Assembly: GCA_043774625.1 (NCBI GenBank)
Contig: JAYVTG010000070.1
Location: 1 to 30,904 of the forward strand
Source of the DNA: JAAFIP01 sp043774625
Lineage (GTDB): Bacteria; Pseudomonadota; Gammaproteobacteria; Burkholderiales; Burkholderiaceae_C
Length of the DNA: 30,904 nucleotides
Direction: 5' to 3'
The position numbers and the translations under genes are program-made. The first letter of the stretch is position 1. The number at the start of each line of letters is the position of its first letter. This document shows, piece by piece, positions 17,051 to 24,494 of this stretch. The notes beneath the pieces are model-generated. The model did not search any database and was not told the DNA's origin. It saw only the letters and a list, made by a program, of their open reading frames with translations.

Positions 17051-17980
17051 ATGATAGGCCGCATCGTTGAAGTAGCAGACGACAGGCGGCACTTGTTTGT
17101 GCATCGCGGCTTTATGGTGGTGCAAGACACCGAGGGCGAGCGTAAAGAACTGGGCCAGGTGCCGCTGGACGATATTGCCGCAGTCATTACTAACGCCCAC
17201 GGCCTGAGCTACACCAACAACCTGCTGGTAGCCTTGGCGGAGCGTGGTGCGCCTTTTGTGCTGTGCGCAGCCAATCACAACGCCGTGGGCATGCTGCTGC
17301 CTATTGAAGGTAATTTTGAACAAGCTAAGCGCATAGAACACCAGATAGCCGCCACGCAACCCACCCACAAGCGCCTGTGGGCTACCGTGGTGCGGTCTAA
17401 GCTGGAACAGCAGGCTGCAGCACTAGAAGCCACCGGCGCGCCCACTGCGCCCCTTTTGGCATTGGTAGCCAAAGTAAAAAGTGGTGACCCAGAAAATATA
17501 GAAGCCCAGGGCGCCCGCCGGTACTGGACACTGCTGTTTGGCGAAGGTTTCAAGCGTGACCAAAACGCGGGCGGCTTGAACGGCATGCTGAACTACGGCT
17601 ACACCGTGTTGCGCGCTGCAACCGCCCGCGCGGTGATTGCCGCTGGCTTGCACCCCAGCATCGGCCTGCACCACAGCAACGACACCAATGCCATGCGTTT
17701 GGTAGACGACGTGATGGAGCCGTTTCGTCCGATGATTGACCTGAAGGTGTGGCAGCTGCAGCGCAACCACGAATTTGAAGTATCACCAGAAACCAAGCGT
17801 GCCTTGGTACGCACACTGTACGACGACATGCAAACCAGCGCGGGAGCCACGCCAGTGATGGTGTGTATTCAAAAACTGTGTACGTCGCTGGCCCAGGTGT
17901 ACATGGGTGAACGCGACAAGCTGGATTTGCCACTACCTGGTTTACCGCTGGCCATGGCCAATTCGCTACAAAATGAATAG
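17051..17980 (+). CDS. cas1: CRISPR integrase Cas1 (type II)
   Basis: A 309-residue Cas1, which with Cas2 inserts new spacers. The metal-binding residues appear as Glu151 (in DPENIEAQGARRYW), His207 or His208 (GLHHSN) and Asp220 (LVDDVMEPFRP). NYGYTVLRAATARAV and the terminal region are as expected for subtype II-C. It begins five bases after cas9. Its last residues (SLQNE) and stop codon are encoded by a copy of the interspersed repeat (R7), so the C-terminus may differ from that of relatives. Confidence 0.96.
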   Translation: MIGRIVEVADDRRHLFVHRGFMVVQDTEGERKELGQVPLDDIAAVITNAHGLSYTNNLLVALAERGAPFVLCAANHNAVGMLLPIEGNFEQAKRIEHQIAATQPTHKRLWATVVRSKLEQQAAALEATGAPTAPLLALVAKVKSGDPENIEAQGARRYWTLLFGEGFKRDQNAGGLNGMLNYGYTVLRAATARAVIAAGLHPSIGLHHSNDTNAMRLVDDVMEPFRPMIDLKVWQLQRNHEFEVSPETKRALVRTLYDDMQTSAGATPVMVCIQKLCTSLAQVYMGERDKLDLPLPGLPLAMANSLQNE

Positions 17981-17994
17981 CTGGCTGCGCATAT
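17965..17994 (+). repeat. Short interspersed repeat, copy R7, at the cas1/cas2 junction
   Basis: GCTACAAAATGAATAGCTGG followed by CTGCGCATAT matches the left part of the family (compare R6, GCTACAAAAACAGGAGCTGC then TTGCGCATAT) with few changes. It supplies the cas1 stop codon and most of the cas2 start codon; the right part is lost or diverged. Confidence 0.65.
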
Positions 17995-18319
17995 GCTGTC
18001 TGGGTATCGGCTTATGTGGATGGTAGTGATGTTTGACCTGCCCGTGGTGGAAAGGGCTGAACGTAAAGCTGCGACAGACTTTCGCAATACGCTGCTAGAC
18101 ATAGGTTTTGAAATGAGCCAATTCAGCGTGTACATGCGCTTTTGCACCAGCAACGCGCAGGTAGAGACGTATTGCAAGCGGGTTGAGGCTGCCTTACCGC
18201 AGGGTGGTAAAGTGAATATTCTTCAATTTACCGACAAACAGTACGAACGGATTGTGAGTTTTCACGGAAAAGCCAAGCAACCCGCCAATAAAACCCCCGA
18301 TCAATTCGACCTTTTCTAG
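17993..18319 (+). CDS. cas2: CRISPR-associated protein Cas2
   Basis: A 108-residue Cas2 with the ferredoxin-like start RLMWMVVMFDLPV (Asp15), FRNTLLDIGFEMSQFSVYMRF and GGKVNILQFTDKQYERIVSFHG. Cas2 bridges Cas1 dimers during spacer integration. The ATG at 17993 lies 12 bases after cas1 and inside repeat R7; a second in-frame ATG at 18014 would still keep the first strand. The tail KQPANKTPDQFDLF is typical of II-C Cas2. The CRISPR array starts 71 bases downstream. Confidence 0.95.
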   Translation: MLSGYRLMWMVVMFDLPVVERAERKAATDFRNTLLDIGFEMSQFSVYMRFCTSNAQVETYCKRVEAALPQGGKVNILQFTDKQYERIVSFHGKAKQPANKTPDQFDLF

Positions 18320-18348
18320 CAAATGCGCGCAGTTTTTGAAACCCTAAA

Positions 18349-18385
18349 AGCGGAAAACCCCTTGACGAATCAAGGGGTTACCGCT
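18349..18385 (-). terminator. Probable intrinsic terminator of the CRISPR array transcript
   Basis: AACCCCTTGA and TCAAGGGGTT pair perfectly around CGAA, with AGCGG/CCGCT extending the stem. Read on the minus strand the inner hairpin is followed by TTTTCCGCTTTTA. On the plus strand there is no T-run. It therefore fits termination of a leftward array transcript rather than of cas2. Confidence 0.65.
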
Positions 18386-18390
18386 GTCAG

Positions 18391-19479
18391 AGTCTAGCTG
18401 ATTGGGATATGCGCTCTGGCCGGAACCCCACCGAAGGTGTCTGTAATCTGTTTCAGAGTCTAGCTGATTGGGATATGCGCTCTGGCCGGAACCCAACTGG
18501 CAATGGGTACACGTACCCCAGCAGTCTAGCTGATTGGGATATGCGCTCTGGCCGGAACTCAGCTTCAGCTTTACGGCAATGTCGTGCGAGTCTAGCTGAT
18601 TGGGATATGCGCTCTGGCCGGAACTACCGAAACATGAGTATCTCCGCGGCAGCTAGTCTAGCTGATTGGGATATGCGCTCTGGCCGGAACCTATTAAAGT
18701 GCCTGTAGCAGCAGCTGTAAAGTCTAGCTGATTGGGATATGCGCTCTGGCCGGAACACAGCCTCCAGCACATCTAGCACCTTGATGAGTCTAGCTGATTG
18801 GGATATGCGCTCTGGCCGGAACCGTCGTTTGGCCTATATATTTTGCGGATGCAGTCTAGCTGATTGGGATATGCGCTCTGGCCGGAACCCACTTGCCGCG
18901 CTCGGTAGCCGACACGTTAGTCTAGCTGATTGGGATATGCGCTCTGGCCGGAACTGGGCGGGTTTTCGTGCGAGTGTATCGAAAAGTCTAGCTGATTGGG
19001 ATATGCGCTCTGGCCGGAACACGCCGAGTGTCCAAGCCTCGCCGTCTCCAAGTCTAGCTGATTGGGATATGCGCTCTGGCCGGAACGCTCGAAGAGTGCT
19101 TGCGCACCCTTCGCAGAGTCTAGCTGATTGGGATATGCGCTCTGGCCGGAACAATCCCGGCGTGCCAGGCGTACCCGGATCAAGTCTAGCTGATTGGGAT
19201 ATGCGCTCTGGCCGGAACGAAGCGTTCACACACCATTCGCGCCAGTTTTAGTCTAGCTGATTGGGATATGCGCTCTGGCCGGAACAGGATCGTCTGTTGC
19301 CACCTATGAAAGTGGAGTCTAGCTGATTGGGATATGCGCTCTGGCCGGAACCCGCCAGTGGCGCTACCGTTGTGCCAGCGCAGTCTAGCTGATTGGGATA
19401 TGCGCTCTGGCCGGAACCTGTTCTTGATGATCAATCACAAGCGGTCGAGTCTAGCTGATTGGGATATGCGCTCTGGCCG
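18391..19479 (-). CRISPR. Type II-C CRISPR array, 17 repeats and 16 spacers
   Basis: The 36-bp repeat reads, on the plus strand, AGTCTAGCTGATTGGG, ATATGCGCTCTGG, CCGGAAC. Fifteen spacers are 30 bp and one (19219-19249) is 31 bp, giving a 66-bp period. Repeats 1-16 are identical by eye. Repeat 17 (19448-19479) loses its last four bases where a palindrome begins. Transcription is assigned to the minus strand for three reasons: the repeat then starts with GTT as in other type II systems, it matches the tracrRNA anti-repeat, and a terminator-like hairpin lies at the left end. No spacer matched elsewhere in the window by eye. Confidence 0.98.
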
Positions 19480-19481
19480 AG

Positions 19482-19528
19482 GGTTTTCTGTAGGTGAGTG
19501 CGCTGCGCGCACCCACCTACAGAAAACC
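19482..19528. repeat. 47-base palindrome abutting the last CRISPR repeat
   Basis: GGTTTTCTGTAGGTG pairs with CACCTACAGAAAACC, and GTGCGC with GCGCAC, around a TGC loop. This is 21 pairs with one A/C mismatch. No T-run follows on either strand, so it is not an evident terminator. It begins two bases after the truncated terminal repeat. Confidence 0.8.
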
Positions 19529-19559
19529 GGCGCCAAGGCGCTGGTCTATCAGGATATAT

Positions 19560-19602
19560 GCTCTTAAATTAGGAGCTGCTTGCGCATATTCCACGCTGGC
19601 TA
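19560..19602 (+). repeat. Short interspersed repeat, copy R4
   Basis: GCTCTTAAATTAGGAGCTGC then TTGCGCATATTCCACGCTGG. It lies inside palindrome copy B and is directly oriented with R3, about 5.8 kb away on the other side of the CRISPR-Cas locus. Confidence 0.85.
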
Positions 19603-19642
19603 TAGCCTGTTTTAACCTCTGAAAAAGCACACCCATCGACTC

Positions 19643-19833
19643 GCGGTCAAGTGTGCGCACTGTTTGTGTGACCCGTGGAGCTGCAGCCTCGAAGCACGGA
19701 AAAATGGGGATCAGAAATGGCCGCTGTCTGAGCGTAGCGAGTTCGGACATTTCCCCCATTTTGAGTACTGCAGATGGTCGCGCTTTAGCGCCTGCTGCGT
19801 CGGGTCACACAGACAGTGCGCACGCTTGACCGC
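19643..19833 (-). repeat. ~190-bp imperfect palindromic element, copy B (inverted)
   Basis: The arms 19643-19675 and 19801-19833 are 33-bp inverted repeats with only two mismatches, both G-T pairs (outer arm GCGGTCAAG, GTGCGCACTG). Read on the minus strand, the 125-base core is nearly identical to copy A (about three substitutions), except that the side hairpin is GCGC-TAAA-GCGC instead of GCCC-TTC-GGGC. The outer arms share no similarity with copy A beyond TGTGACCCG. Confidence 0.85.
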
Positions 19834-19868
19834 AAGGTGACAGCAAGAGCCGCGAAGCATGGGTGGCA

Positions 19869-19895
19869 GAGCTTCGACAAGCTCAGCCCGAACGG
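19869..19895. repeat. REP-like short palindrome
   Basis: GAGCTTCGACAAGCTC followed by AGCCCGAACGG, a widespread type of small palindromic repeat in proteobacteria. It lies 23 bases beyond the senA stop codon and may act as a 3'-end hairpin for that gene. Confidence 0.6.
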
Positions 19896-19917
19896 AGATC
19901 AGGCTAGTCCCGCAAAG

Positions 19918-21144
19918 CTACAAAACTCTAAGAGCACAAGTCCGAAACCCCGAATAAATATCTGTGCGGTCTGGGGTAAAGTAGTTGCGGTACTTGGGGT
20001 TGCGCATAAAGGGGTGGGTGGAAACGCAGGCACCGCGTAGCACCTGGCGGGTGTGAAACCAGGGCTGGGAATAGTCGCGGTAGGGGTGGGGTTCAAAGCC
20101 TGGGTACGGCGTAAAAGGGCTGGCCGTCCATTCCCACACGTCGCCCCATGCAAAGTCTGCCCCTTGCGTCATGGCGGCGCATTCCCATTCGGCTTCTGTC
20201 GGCAATCGGCGACCCGCCCATTGGCAGTAGGCTTGCGCATCAGGCAGACTCAAATGCACCGCACTGGCTTGCGGGTTCAGCGGCTGCCATGCGCCAAATT
20301 GCTGGGCTTCATACCCGCCTGCCAAGTTCGTTGCTAAGCGTCGCACATAGCGCGGCAGGGCGTGGCCCGTGGCGGCTACAAAGGGCAGGTACTGCGCCCA
20401 GGTGACGGGTTGGGCGTCTATCTCATACGCAGCCAGTTGCAGGGTGTGCGCATTAATCTCGTTGTCAAATACAAAGCCTTGTACAGCCGAGCCCAGCGTC
20501 CAGGACTGGTTTTGTATGCTTAATGGGCCATTTGCCAGCGTGGAATATGCGCGAGCAGCTACCAAATGTGTAGCAACCGGAAGTTGCAGAGCCTGCGCCA
20601 TGTACAGCGCAGCCTCGGCGTGCATGGCTTCGTGCAGCAGCATCAGGCGGTAAAAGTACAGCTCATGGTCGGTGCTGCCCGCTTGGCCCAGCAGGGCCAG
20701 GGTTTGATCCAGCGTAGCGGCCAGGTAGGCTTTGCATGCAGCAGGCTGCAATAACGGCAGTTGCCAGCGGGTGTTGTGCGGCACGTTGCTGGAGTCGTAC
20801 CACTGGTCAGAGTGGGGTTGCAAAGACGCGGGGCGCGGGTGAAAGGGTTCGCACAGCACACCGCGTGCACGCTGCTGGTTGCGGCCAATCCACCATTCTT
20901 GAAACCAGCCAATGTGGCCCAGTTCCCATAGCGGCGGGTTCAGCTCGTCAAGCAGGGGCACGCTAAGCATGTGGGCCGCCTCATAGGCGTCAAAAATCGT
21001 CAGGGTGTGGCTGCGCATCTGCACCAGCGCCTCGCGCAGTTGGGCGGCGTTGGCATGGCGAATGCTCTGGCCCACGGGTTGCGCTAAAGCGGCCAGCGCG
21101 TGCCCACTGCCGTTGCTTGTGCCTTCCATGGCCTTATCGCGCAT
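19918..21144 (-). CDS. senA: EgtB-family selenoneine synthase (SenA-like)
   Basis: A 408-residue non-haem iron enzyme. A DinB-like N-terminal domain supplies the three iron histidines (ELGH, His77; HEAMH, His171 and His175). The C-terminal FGE-sulfatase-like domain has WTLGS, VFDNE, QPVTWAQY, GRRLPTEAEWECAA, VWEWTASPF and the end YSGFRTCALRVL. EgtB enzymes join a thiol to hercynine. Beside senB and senC the likely role is joining selenosugar to hercynine, as described for the Variovorax sen pathway. The start is uncertain: ATGs at 21156, 21144 and 21129 are all possible. Residues about 190-206 (VATHLVAARAYSTLAN) come from repeat R5. Function as EgtB proper cannot be excluded. Confidence 0.82.
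   Translation of the reverse strand: MRDKAMEGTSNGSGHALAALAQPVGQSIRHANAAQLREALVQMRSHTLTIFDAYEAAHMLSVPLLDELNPPLWELGHIGWFQEWWIGRNQQRARGVLCEPFHPRPASLQPHSDQWYDSSNVPHNTRWQLPLLQPAACKAYLAATLDQTLALLGQAGSTDHELYFYRLMLLHEAMHAEAALYMAQALQLPVATHLVAARAYSTLANGPLSIQNQSWTLGSAVQGFVFDNEINAHTLQLAAYEIDAQPVTWAQYLPFVAATGHALPRYVRRLATNLAGGYEAQQFGAWQPLNPQASAVHLSLPDAQAYCQWAGRRLPTEAEWECAAMTQGADFAWGDVWEWTASPFTPYPGFEPHPYRDYSQPWFHTRQVLRGACVSTHPFMRNPKYRNYFTPDRTDIYSGFRTCALRVL
20534..20575 (-). repeat. Short interspersed repeat, copy R5, inside senA
   Basis: On the minus strand: GCTACACATTTGGTAGCTGC then TCGCGCATATTCCACGCTGGC. It keeps the senA frame open and encodes LVAARAYSTLA in the linker between the DinB-like and FGE-like domains. 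Confidence 0.85.
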
Positions 21145-21175
21145 AATTTGCTTCATTGCTACTTTTAAAAAAACT

Positions 21176-22144
21176 GTGAGACAACTCGTTATCGTCAGCC
21201 CCGCCCTGTCAGATGCCAACAACGGCAACTGGCAAACCGCCAAACGCTGGGCGCATTTACTGTCAGACACTTATCGTACCCGGATAGTTCAACACTGGCC
21301 AGACGCAGACATGGCTGGTTACGCACCAGACCATGCGTCGGATGCCGTGCTGCTGGCCTTACACGCCCGGCGCAGCGCCAGTTCTGTGGCCGCCTGGCAT
21401 GCGCAGCACGGCTCCCAGGGGCTGGTGGTGGTGCTAACGGGGACGGATTTGTACCGCGATATTCACACTGACGCTGCAGCACAGCGGTCGCTAGACCTGG
21501 CTGAAAAGTTGATCGTTTTGCAGCCGCTGGGGCTGAACGAGCTGCCGCCACAGCACCGCGCCAAGGCGCATGTGGTGCTGCAGTCCACCACGCCCTACAA
21601 GACATTGCCCAAAACACAACGACACCTGCGCGCCGTGATGGTCGGCCACCTGCGAGATGAAAAGTCCCCCCAAACCCTGTTTGCAGCCGCACGGCTTTTA
21701 ACGCAGCAAGACGGTATTGTGATCGACCACATTGGCGCGGGACTGGACGACAAGCTAGCGATAGACGCTACAAAAACAGGAGCTGCTTGCGCATATTACA
21801 CGTGGCTTGGAGCCTTAAAGCACCCCCAAACCCGCGCCAAAATTCAGCGCGCCCACGTACTGGTGCACGCCAGCAAGATGGAAGGCGGCGCGCATGTGGT
21901 GATGGAGGCCGTGTGCAGCGGCACGCCGGTCATTGCGTCGCGTATTGACGGCAATGTGGGCATGCTGGGTGCCGGTTATGACGGCTACTTTGCTGTGGGC
22001 GATGCGCAGGCACTGGCCCACATGCTGCGCCGTTGTAAGAACGATAGCGCTTTTCTCGACCACCTGAGCGCACAATGCGCCCTGCGCGCGCCGCTTTTTG
22101 CACCGCAGGCTGAACTAAAAGCGCTGCTGCAAGTCCTGTCTTAG
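21176..22144 (+). CDS. senB: Selenosugar synthase (SenB-like glycosyltransferase)
   Basis: A 322-residue GT4-type glycosyltransferase. It begins RQLVIVSPALSDANNGNWQTAKRW and has VVVLTGTDLYRDI, MVGHLRDEKSPQTLF and HVLVHASKMEGGAHVVMEAV, the nucleotide-sugar binding end. This fits the glycosyltransferase family found beside SelD and named SenB in the selenoneine pathway, which makes a selenosugar from UDP-sugar and selenophosphate. The start is a GTG at 21176; no ATG is available before the conserved first strand. It diverges from senA with 20-50 bases between starts. Residues about 198-212 (ATKTGAACAYYTWLG) come from repeat R6. Confidence 0.85.
   Translation: MRQLVIVSPALSDANNGNWQTAKRWAHLLSDTYRTRIVQHWPDADMAGYAPDHASDAVLLALHARRSASSVAAWHAQHGSQGLVVVLTGTDLYRDIHTDAAAQRSLDLAEKLIVLQPLGLNELPPQHRAKAHVVLQSTTPYKTLPKTQRHLRAVMVGHLRDEKSPQTLFAAARLLTQQDGIVIDHIGAGLDDKLAIDATKTGAACAYYTWLGALKHPQTRAKIQRAHVLVHASKMEGGAHVVMEAVCSGTPVIASRIDGNVGMLGAGYDGYFAVGDAQALAHMLRRCKNDSAFLDHLSAQCALRAPLFAPQAELKALLQVLS
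21767..21807 (+). repeat. Short interspersed repeat, copy R6, inside senB
   Basis: GCTACAAAAACAGGAGCTGC then TTGCGCATATTACACGTGGCT. It is read in frame and lies just before the conserved WLGAL segment of the glycosyltransferase. Confidence 0.8.
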
Positions 22145-22177
22145 TCTTCACACCCAAATTCTTCGCGAACCATCTTC

Positions 22178-24466
22178 ATGCAAACATCAGACCAGCCGAT
22201 CTTGAGAGACATTGTTTTAGTCGGCGGCGGCCACAGCCATGTGGGTGTGCTGAAAAGCTTTGGCATGAAGCCCATTGCCGGCGTGCGGCTGACCCTTATT
22301 TGCACCGACATGCACACCCCCTATTCGGGCATGTTGCCAGGCTATGTGGCGGGGCATTATGACTATGACGACGTGCATATTGACCTGAGCCGTTTGGCCG
22401 TGTTTGCAGGCGCGCGCTTGTACCGCGACGAGGTGGTGGGCATTGACCGCGCAAGTCAAAAAGTCATCTGCAAAAACCGCCCCCCGGTGCCCTATGACCA
22501 ACTGTCGATCAATATTGGGTCTACCCCGCAACTGGGCGGCGTGCCGGGTGCGGCTGACCACGCCGTGGCGGTAAAACCGATTCAACGCTTTAACGACCGC
22601 TGGGTGGCGTTGGTAGAACGCGTTAAAAACCACCCCGGCACAACCACCATTGCCGTGGTGGGTGCAGGCGCGGGCGGTGTGGAACTGACGCTGGCCATGC
22701 AGTTCAGGCTGCGCAATGAACTTAGCGCTTTAGGCCGCAACCCGGACGAATTGAGTTTTCACATCTTCACCGCCAGCGCCGATATTTTGCCCACACACAA
22801 CGCAGGCGTGCGCCAACGTTTTGACGCGGTGCTGGCCAAACGCGGCGTAGTGGTGCACCGCAGTGCCGAAGTGAAAGAGGTTGGCAAAGGTAGCCTCAAA
22901 GCCGCAACGGGCGAAGTGCTGGATGCAGACGAGATCATCTGGGTCACCCGCGCAGGTGGCGCGGCCTGGTTGCAACACACCGGTTTGGCGCTGGATGCCG
23001 AGGGCTTTATTCAGGTGCAAGACACGCTGCAAACCGTGACCGACCCCAACATCTACGCAGCGGGCGACATTGCCAGCATGGTGAATTACAGGTTAGAAAA
23101 AGCAGGCGTGTTTGCTGTGCGCCAAGGCAAACCGCTCGCCGAGAATTTGCGCCGCGCGGTGAGTGGCCAGCCCTTGCAAGCGTACAAACCGCAAACTACC
23201 TGGCTTGCACTCATCAGCACGGGAAACCAATACGCCGTGGCTTCGCGCGGCTGGCTGGGTTTTGCAGGCGTGTGGGTGTGGCAGTGGAAGGACTGGATTG
23301 ATAAGCGCTTTATGCGCAAGTTCAGCGAATTTCCAGACATGGACGCACACGCACCAGCGCCGGTAGCGTCATCACAAACCAGCGTCAAACTCAGTTCCGA
23401 AGAGTCTTTGCAAGCCATATCGGCGATTGCCATGCGCTGCGGCGGCTGCGGTGCCAAGGTGGGTGCGTCGATACTCTCGCGCGCTTTAAGCAACCTGCAC
23501 CCTGTGGACCGCGACGACGTGGTGATTGGCCTGAAAGACCCCGACGACGCCGCCGTGGTGCGCGTGCCACCGGGCAAGGCAATGGTGCATTCGGTGGACT
23601 TTTTTCGCGCCTTTATTGACGACCCCTACGTCTTTGGCAAGGTCGCTGCCAACCACGCGCTGGGCGACATTTGGGCCATGGGCGGCGAGGCGCAGTCGTG
23701 CACCGCCATTTGCACCGTGCCACCCGGCATGGACAGCAAGGTAGAAGACGTGTTGCTGCAAATGATGACCGGTGCGCTGGAAGTGCTGAACGACGCCAAT
23801 TGCGCCCTGGTGGGTGGCCACACGGGCGAAGGCAAGGAACTAGCGCTGGGTTTTGCCATCAATGGTTTGATTGATGACGATCCGAAAGTGATCTTGCGCA
23901 AAGGCGGCATGCAACCGGGCGACGTGCTCATCCTCACCAAACCCATAGGCACCGGCACCCTGTTTGCCGCCCACGCACGGTTGCAAGCCAAGGGCCGCTG
24001 GATAGATGGCGCGCTGCAAAGCATGGTGGTGAGCAACCGCCTGGGCGCGCAGTGCCTGCGCGAGTTTGGCGCGACGGCCTGTACCGATTTAACCGGCTTT
24101 GGCCTGCTGGGCCATTTGGTAGAAATGACGCGCCCGTCCGCAGTAGATGCCGAGCTGTACATGAGCCAGCTACCCATGCTGGACGGCGCAGAAGAATGCG
24201 TAGCGCTGGGCATCGTCAGCTCGCTGCAAAGCTCCAACGTGCGCCTGCGCCGGGCGCTGCGCAACCAGGAAGCATTTGTCAAACACCCGCGCTACCCGCT
24301 GATTTTTGACCCGCAAACCGCTGGTGGCTTGCTGGCCAGTGTGCCCGCAGACAAGGCGGACGCCTGCATTGCCAAGCTCAAGGCGCAAGGCTACCCACAC
24401 ACGGTCAAAATTGGCCGCATCTTGCCGCAAAGCGATGTGCTGGAACCCATTGTTTTAGTGGCTTAA
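22178..24466 (+). CDS. senC: Selenide, water dikinase fused to an FAD/NAD(P) oxidoreductase (SenC/SelD-like)
   Basis: A 762-residue two-domain protein. Residues 1 to about 370 form a pyridine nucleotide-disulfide oxidoreductase-like domain, with VGGGHSHVGVL for FAD, VVGAGAGGVEL for NAD(P) and YAAGDIA. From about 415 a SelD domain follows, with RCGGCGAKVG (Cys424, Lys427 as the catalytic pair), VDFFRAFIDDPYVFGKVAANHALGDIWAMGG, VGGHTGEGKEL and DPQTAGGLLASV. It makes selenophosphate from selenide and ATP. No TGA/selenocysteine is used at the active site. It follows senB after 33 bases, so selenophosphate can feed the selenosugar synthase. It could also serve selenoprotein or tRNA pathways. Confidence 0.88.
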   Translation: MQTSDQPILRDIVLVGGGHSHVGVLKSFGMKPIAGVRLTLICTDMHTPYSGMLPGYVAGHYDYDDVHIDLSRLAVFAGARLYRDEVVGIDRASQKVICKNRPPVPYDQLSINIGSTPQLGGVPGAADHAVAVKPIQRFNDRWVALVERVKNHPGTTTIAVVGAGAGGVELTLAMQFRLRNELSALGRNPDELSFHIFTASADILPTHNAGVRQRFDAVLAKRGVVVHRSAEVKEVGKGSLKAATGEVLDADEIIWVTRAGGAAWLQHTGLALDAEGFIQVQDTLQTVTDPNIYAAGDIASMVNYRLEKAGVFAVRQGKPLAENLRRAVSGQPLQAYKPQTTWLALISTGNQYAVASRGWLGFAGVWVWQWKDWIDKRFMRKFSEFPDMDAHAPAPVASSQTSVKLSSEESLQAISAIAMRCGGCGAKVGASILSRALSNLHPVDRDDVVIGLKDPDDAAVVRVPPGKAMVHSVDFFRAFIDDPYVFGKVAANHALGDIWAMGGEAQSCTAICTVPPGMDSKVEDVLLQMMTGALEVLNDANCALVGGHTGEGKELALGFAINGLIDDDPKVILRKGGMQPGDVLILTKPIGTGTLFAAHARLQAKGRWIDGALQSMVVSNRLGAQCLREFGATACTDLTGFGLLGHLVEMTRPSAVDAELYMSQLPMLDGAEECVALGIVSSLQSSNVRLRRALRNQEAFVKHPRYPLIFDPQTAGGLLASVPADKADACIAKLKAQGYPHTVKIGRILPQSDVLEPIVLVA

Positions 24467-24494
24467 AATTTCTTGCGTTTGAAGGAGTAAAACC

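Noticed and set aside
17965..17994. Treating the cas1-cas2 junction repeat as part of the CRISPR repeat family
   Set aside because: It shares GCGCATAT with neither the order nor length of the CRISPR repeat; it aligns better with the interspersed repeat family.
18409..19567. Open frames across the array giving a repeated SLADWDMRSGRN protein, and matching frames on the other strand
   Set aside because: They arise because the 66-bp repeat-spacer period is a multiple of three; this is a CRISPR array, not a repeat protein.
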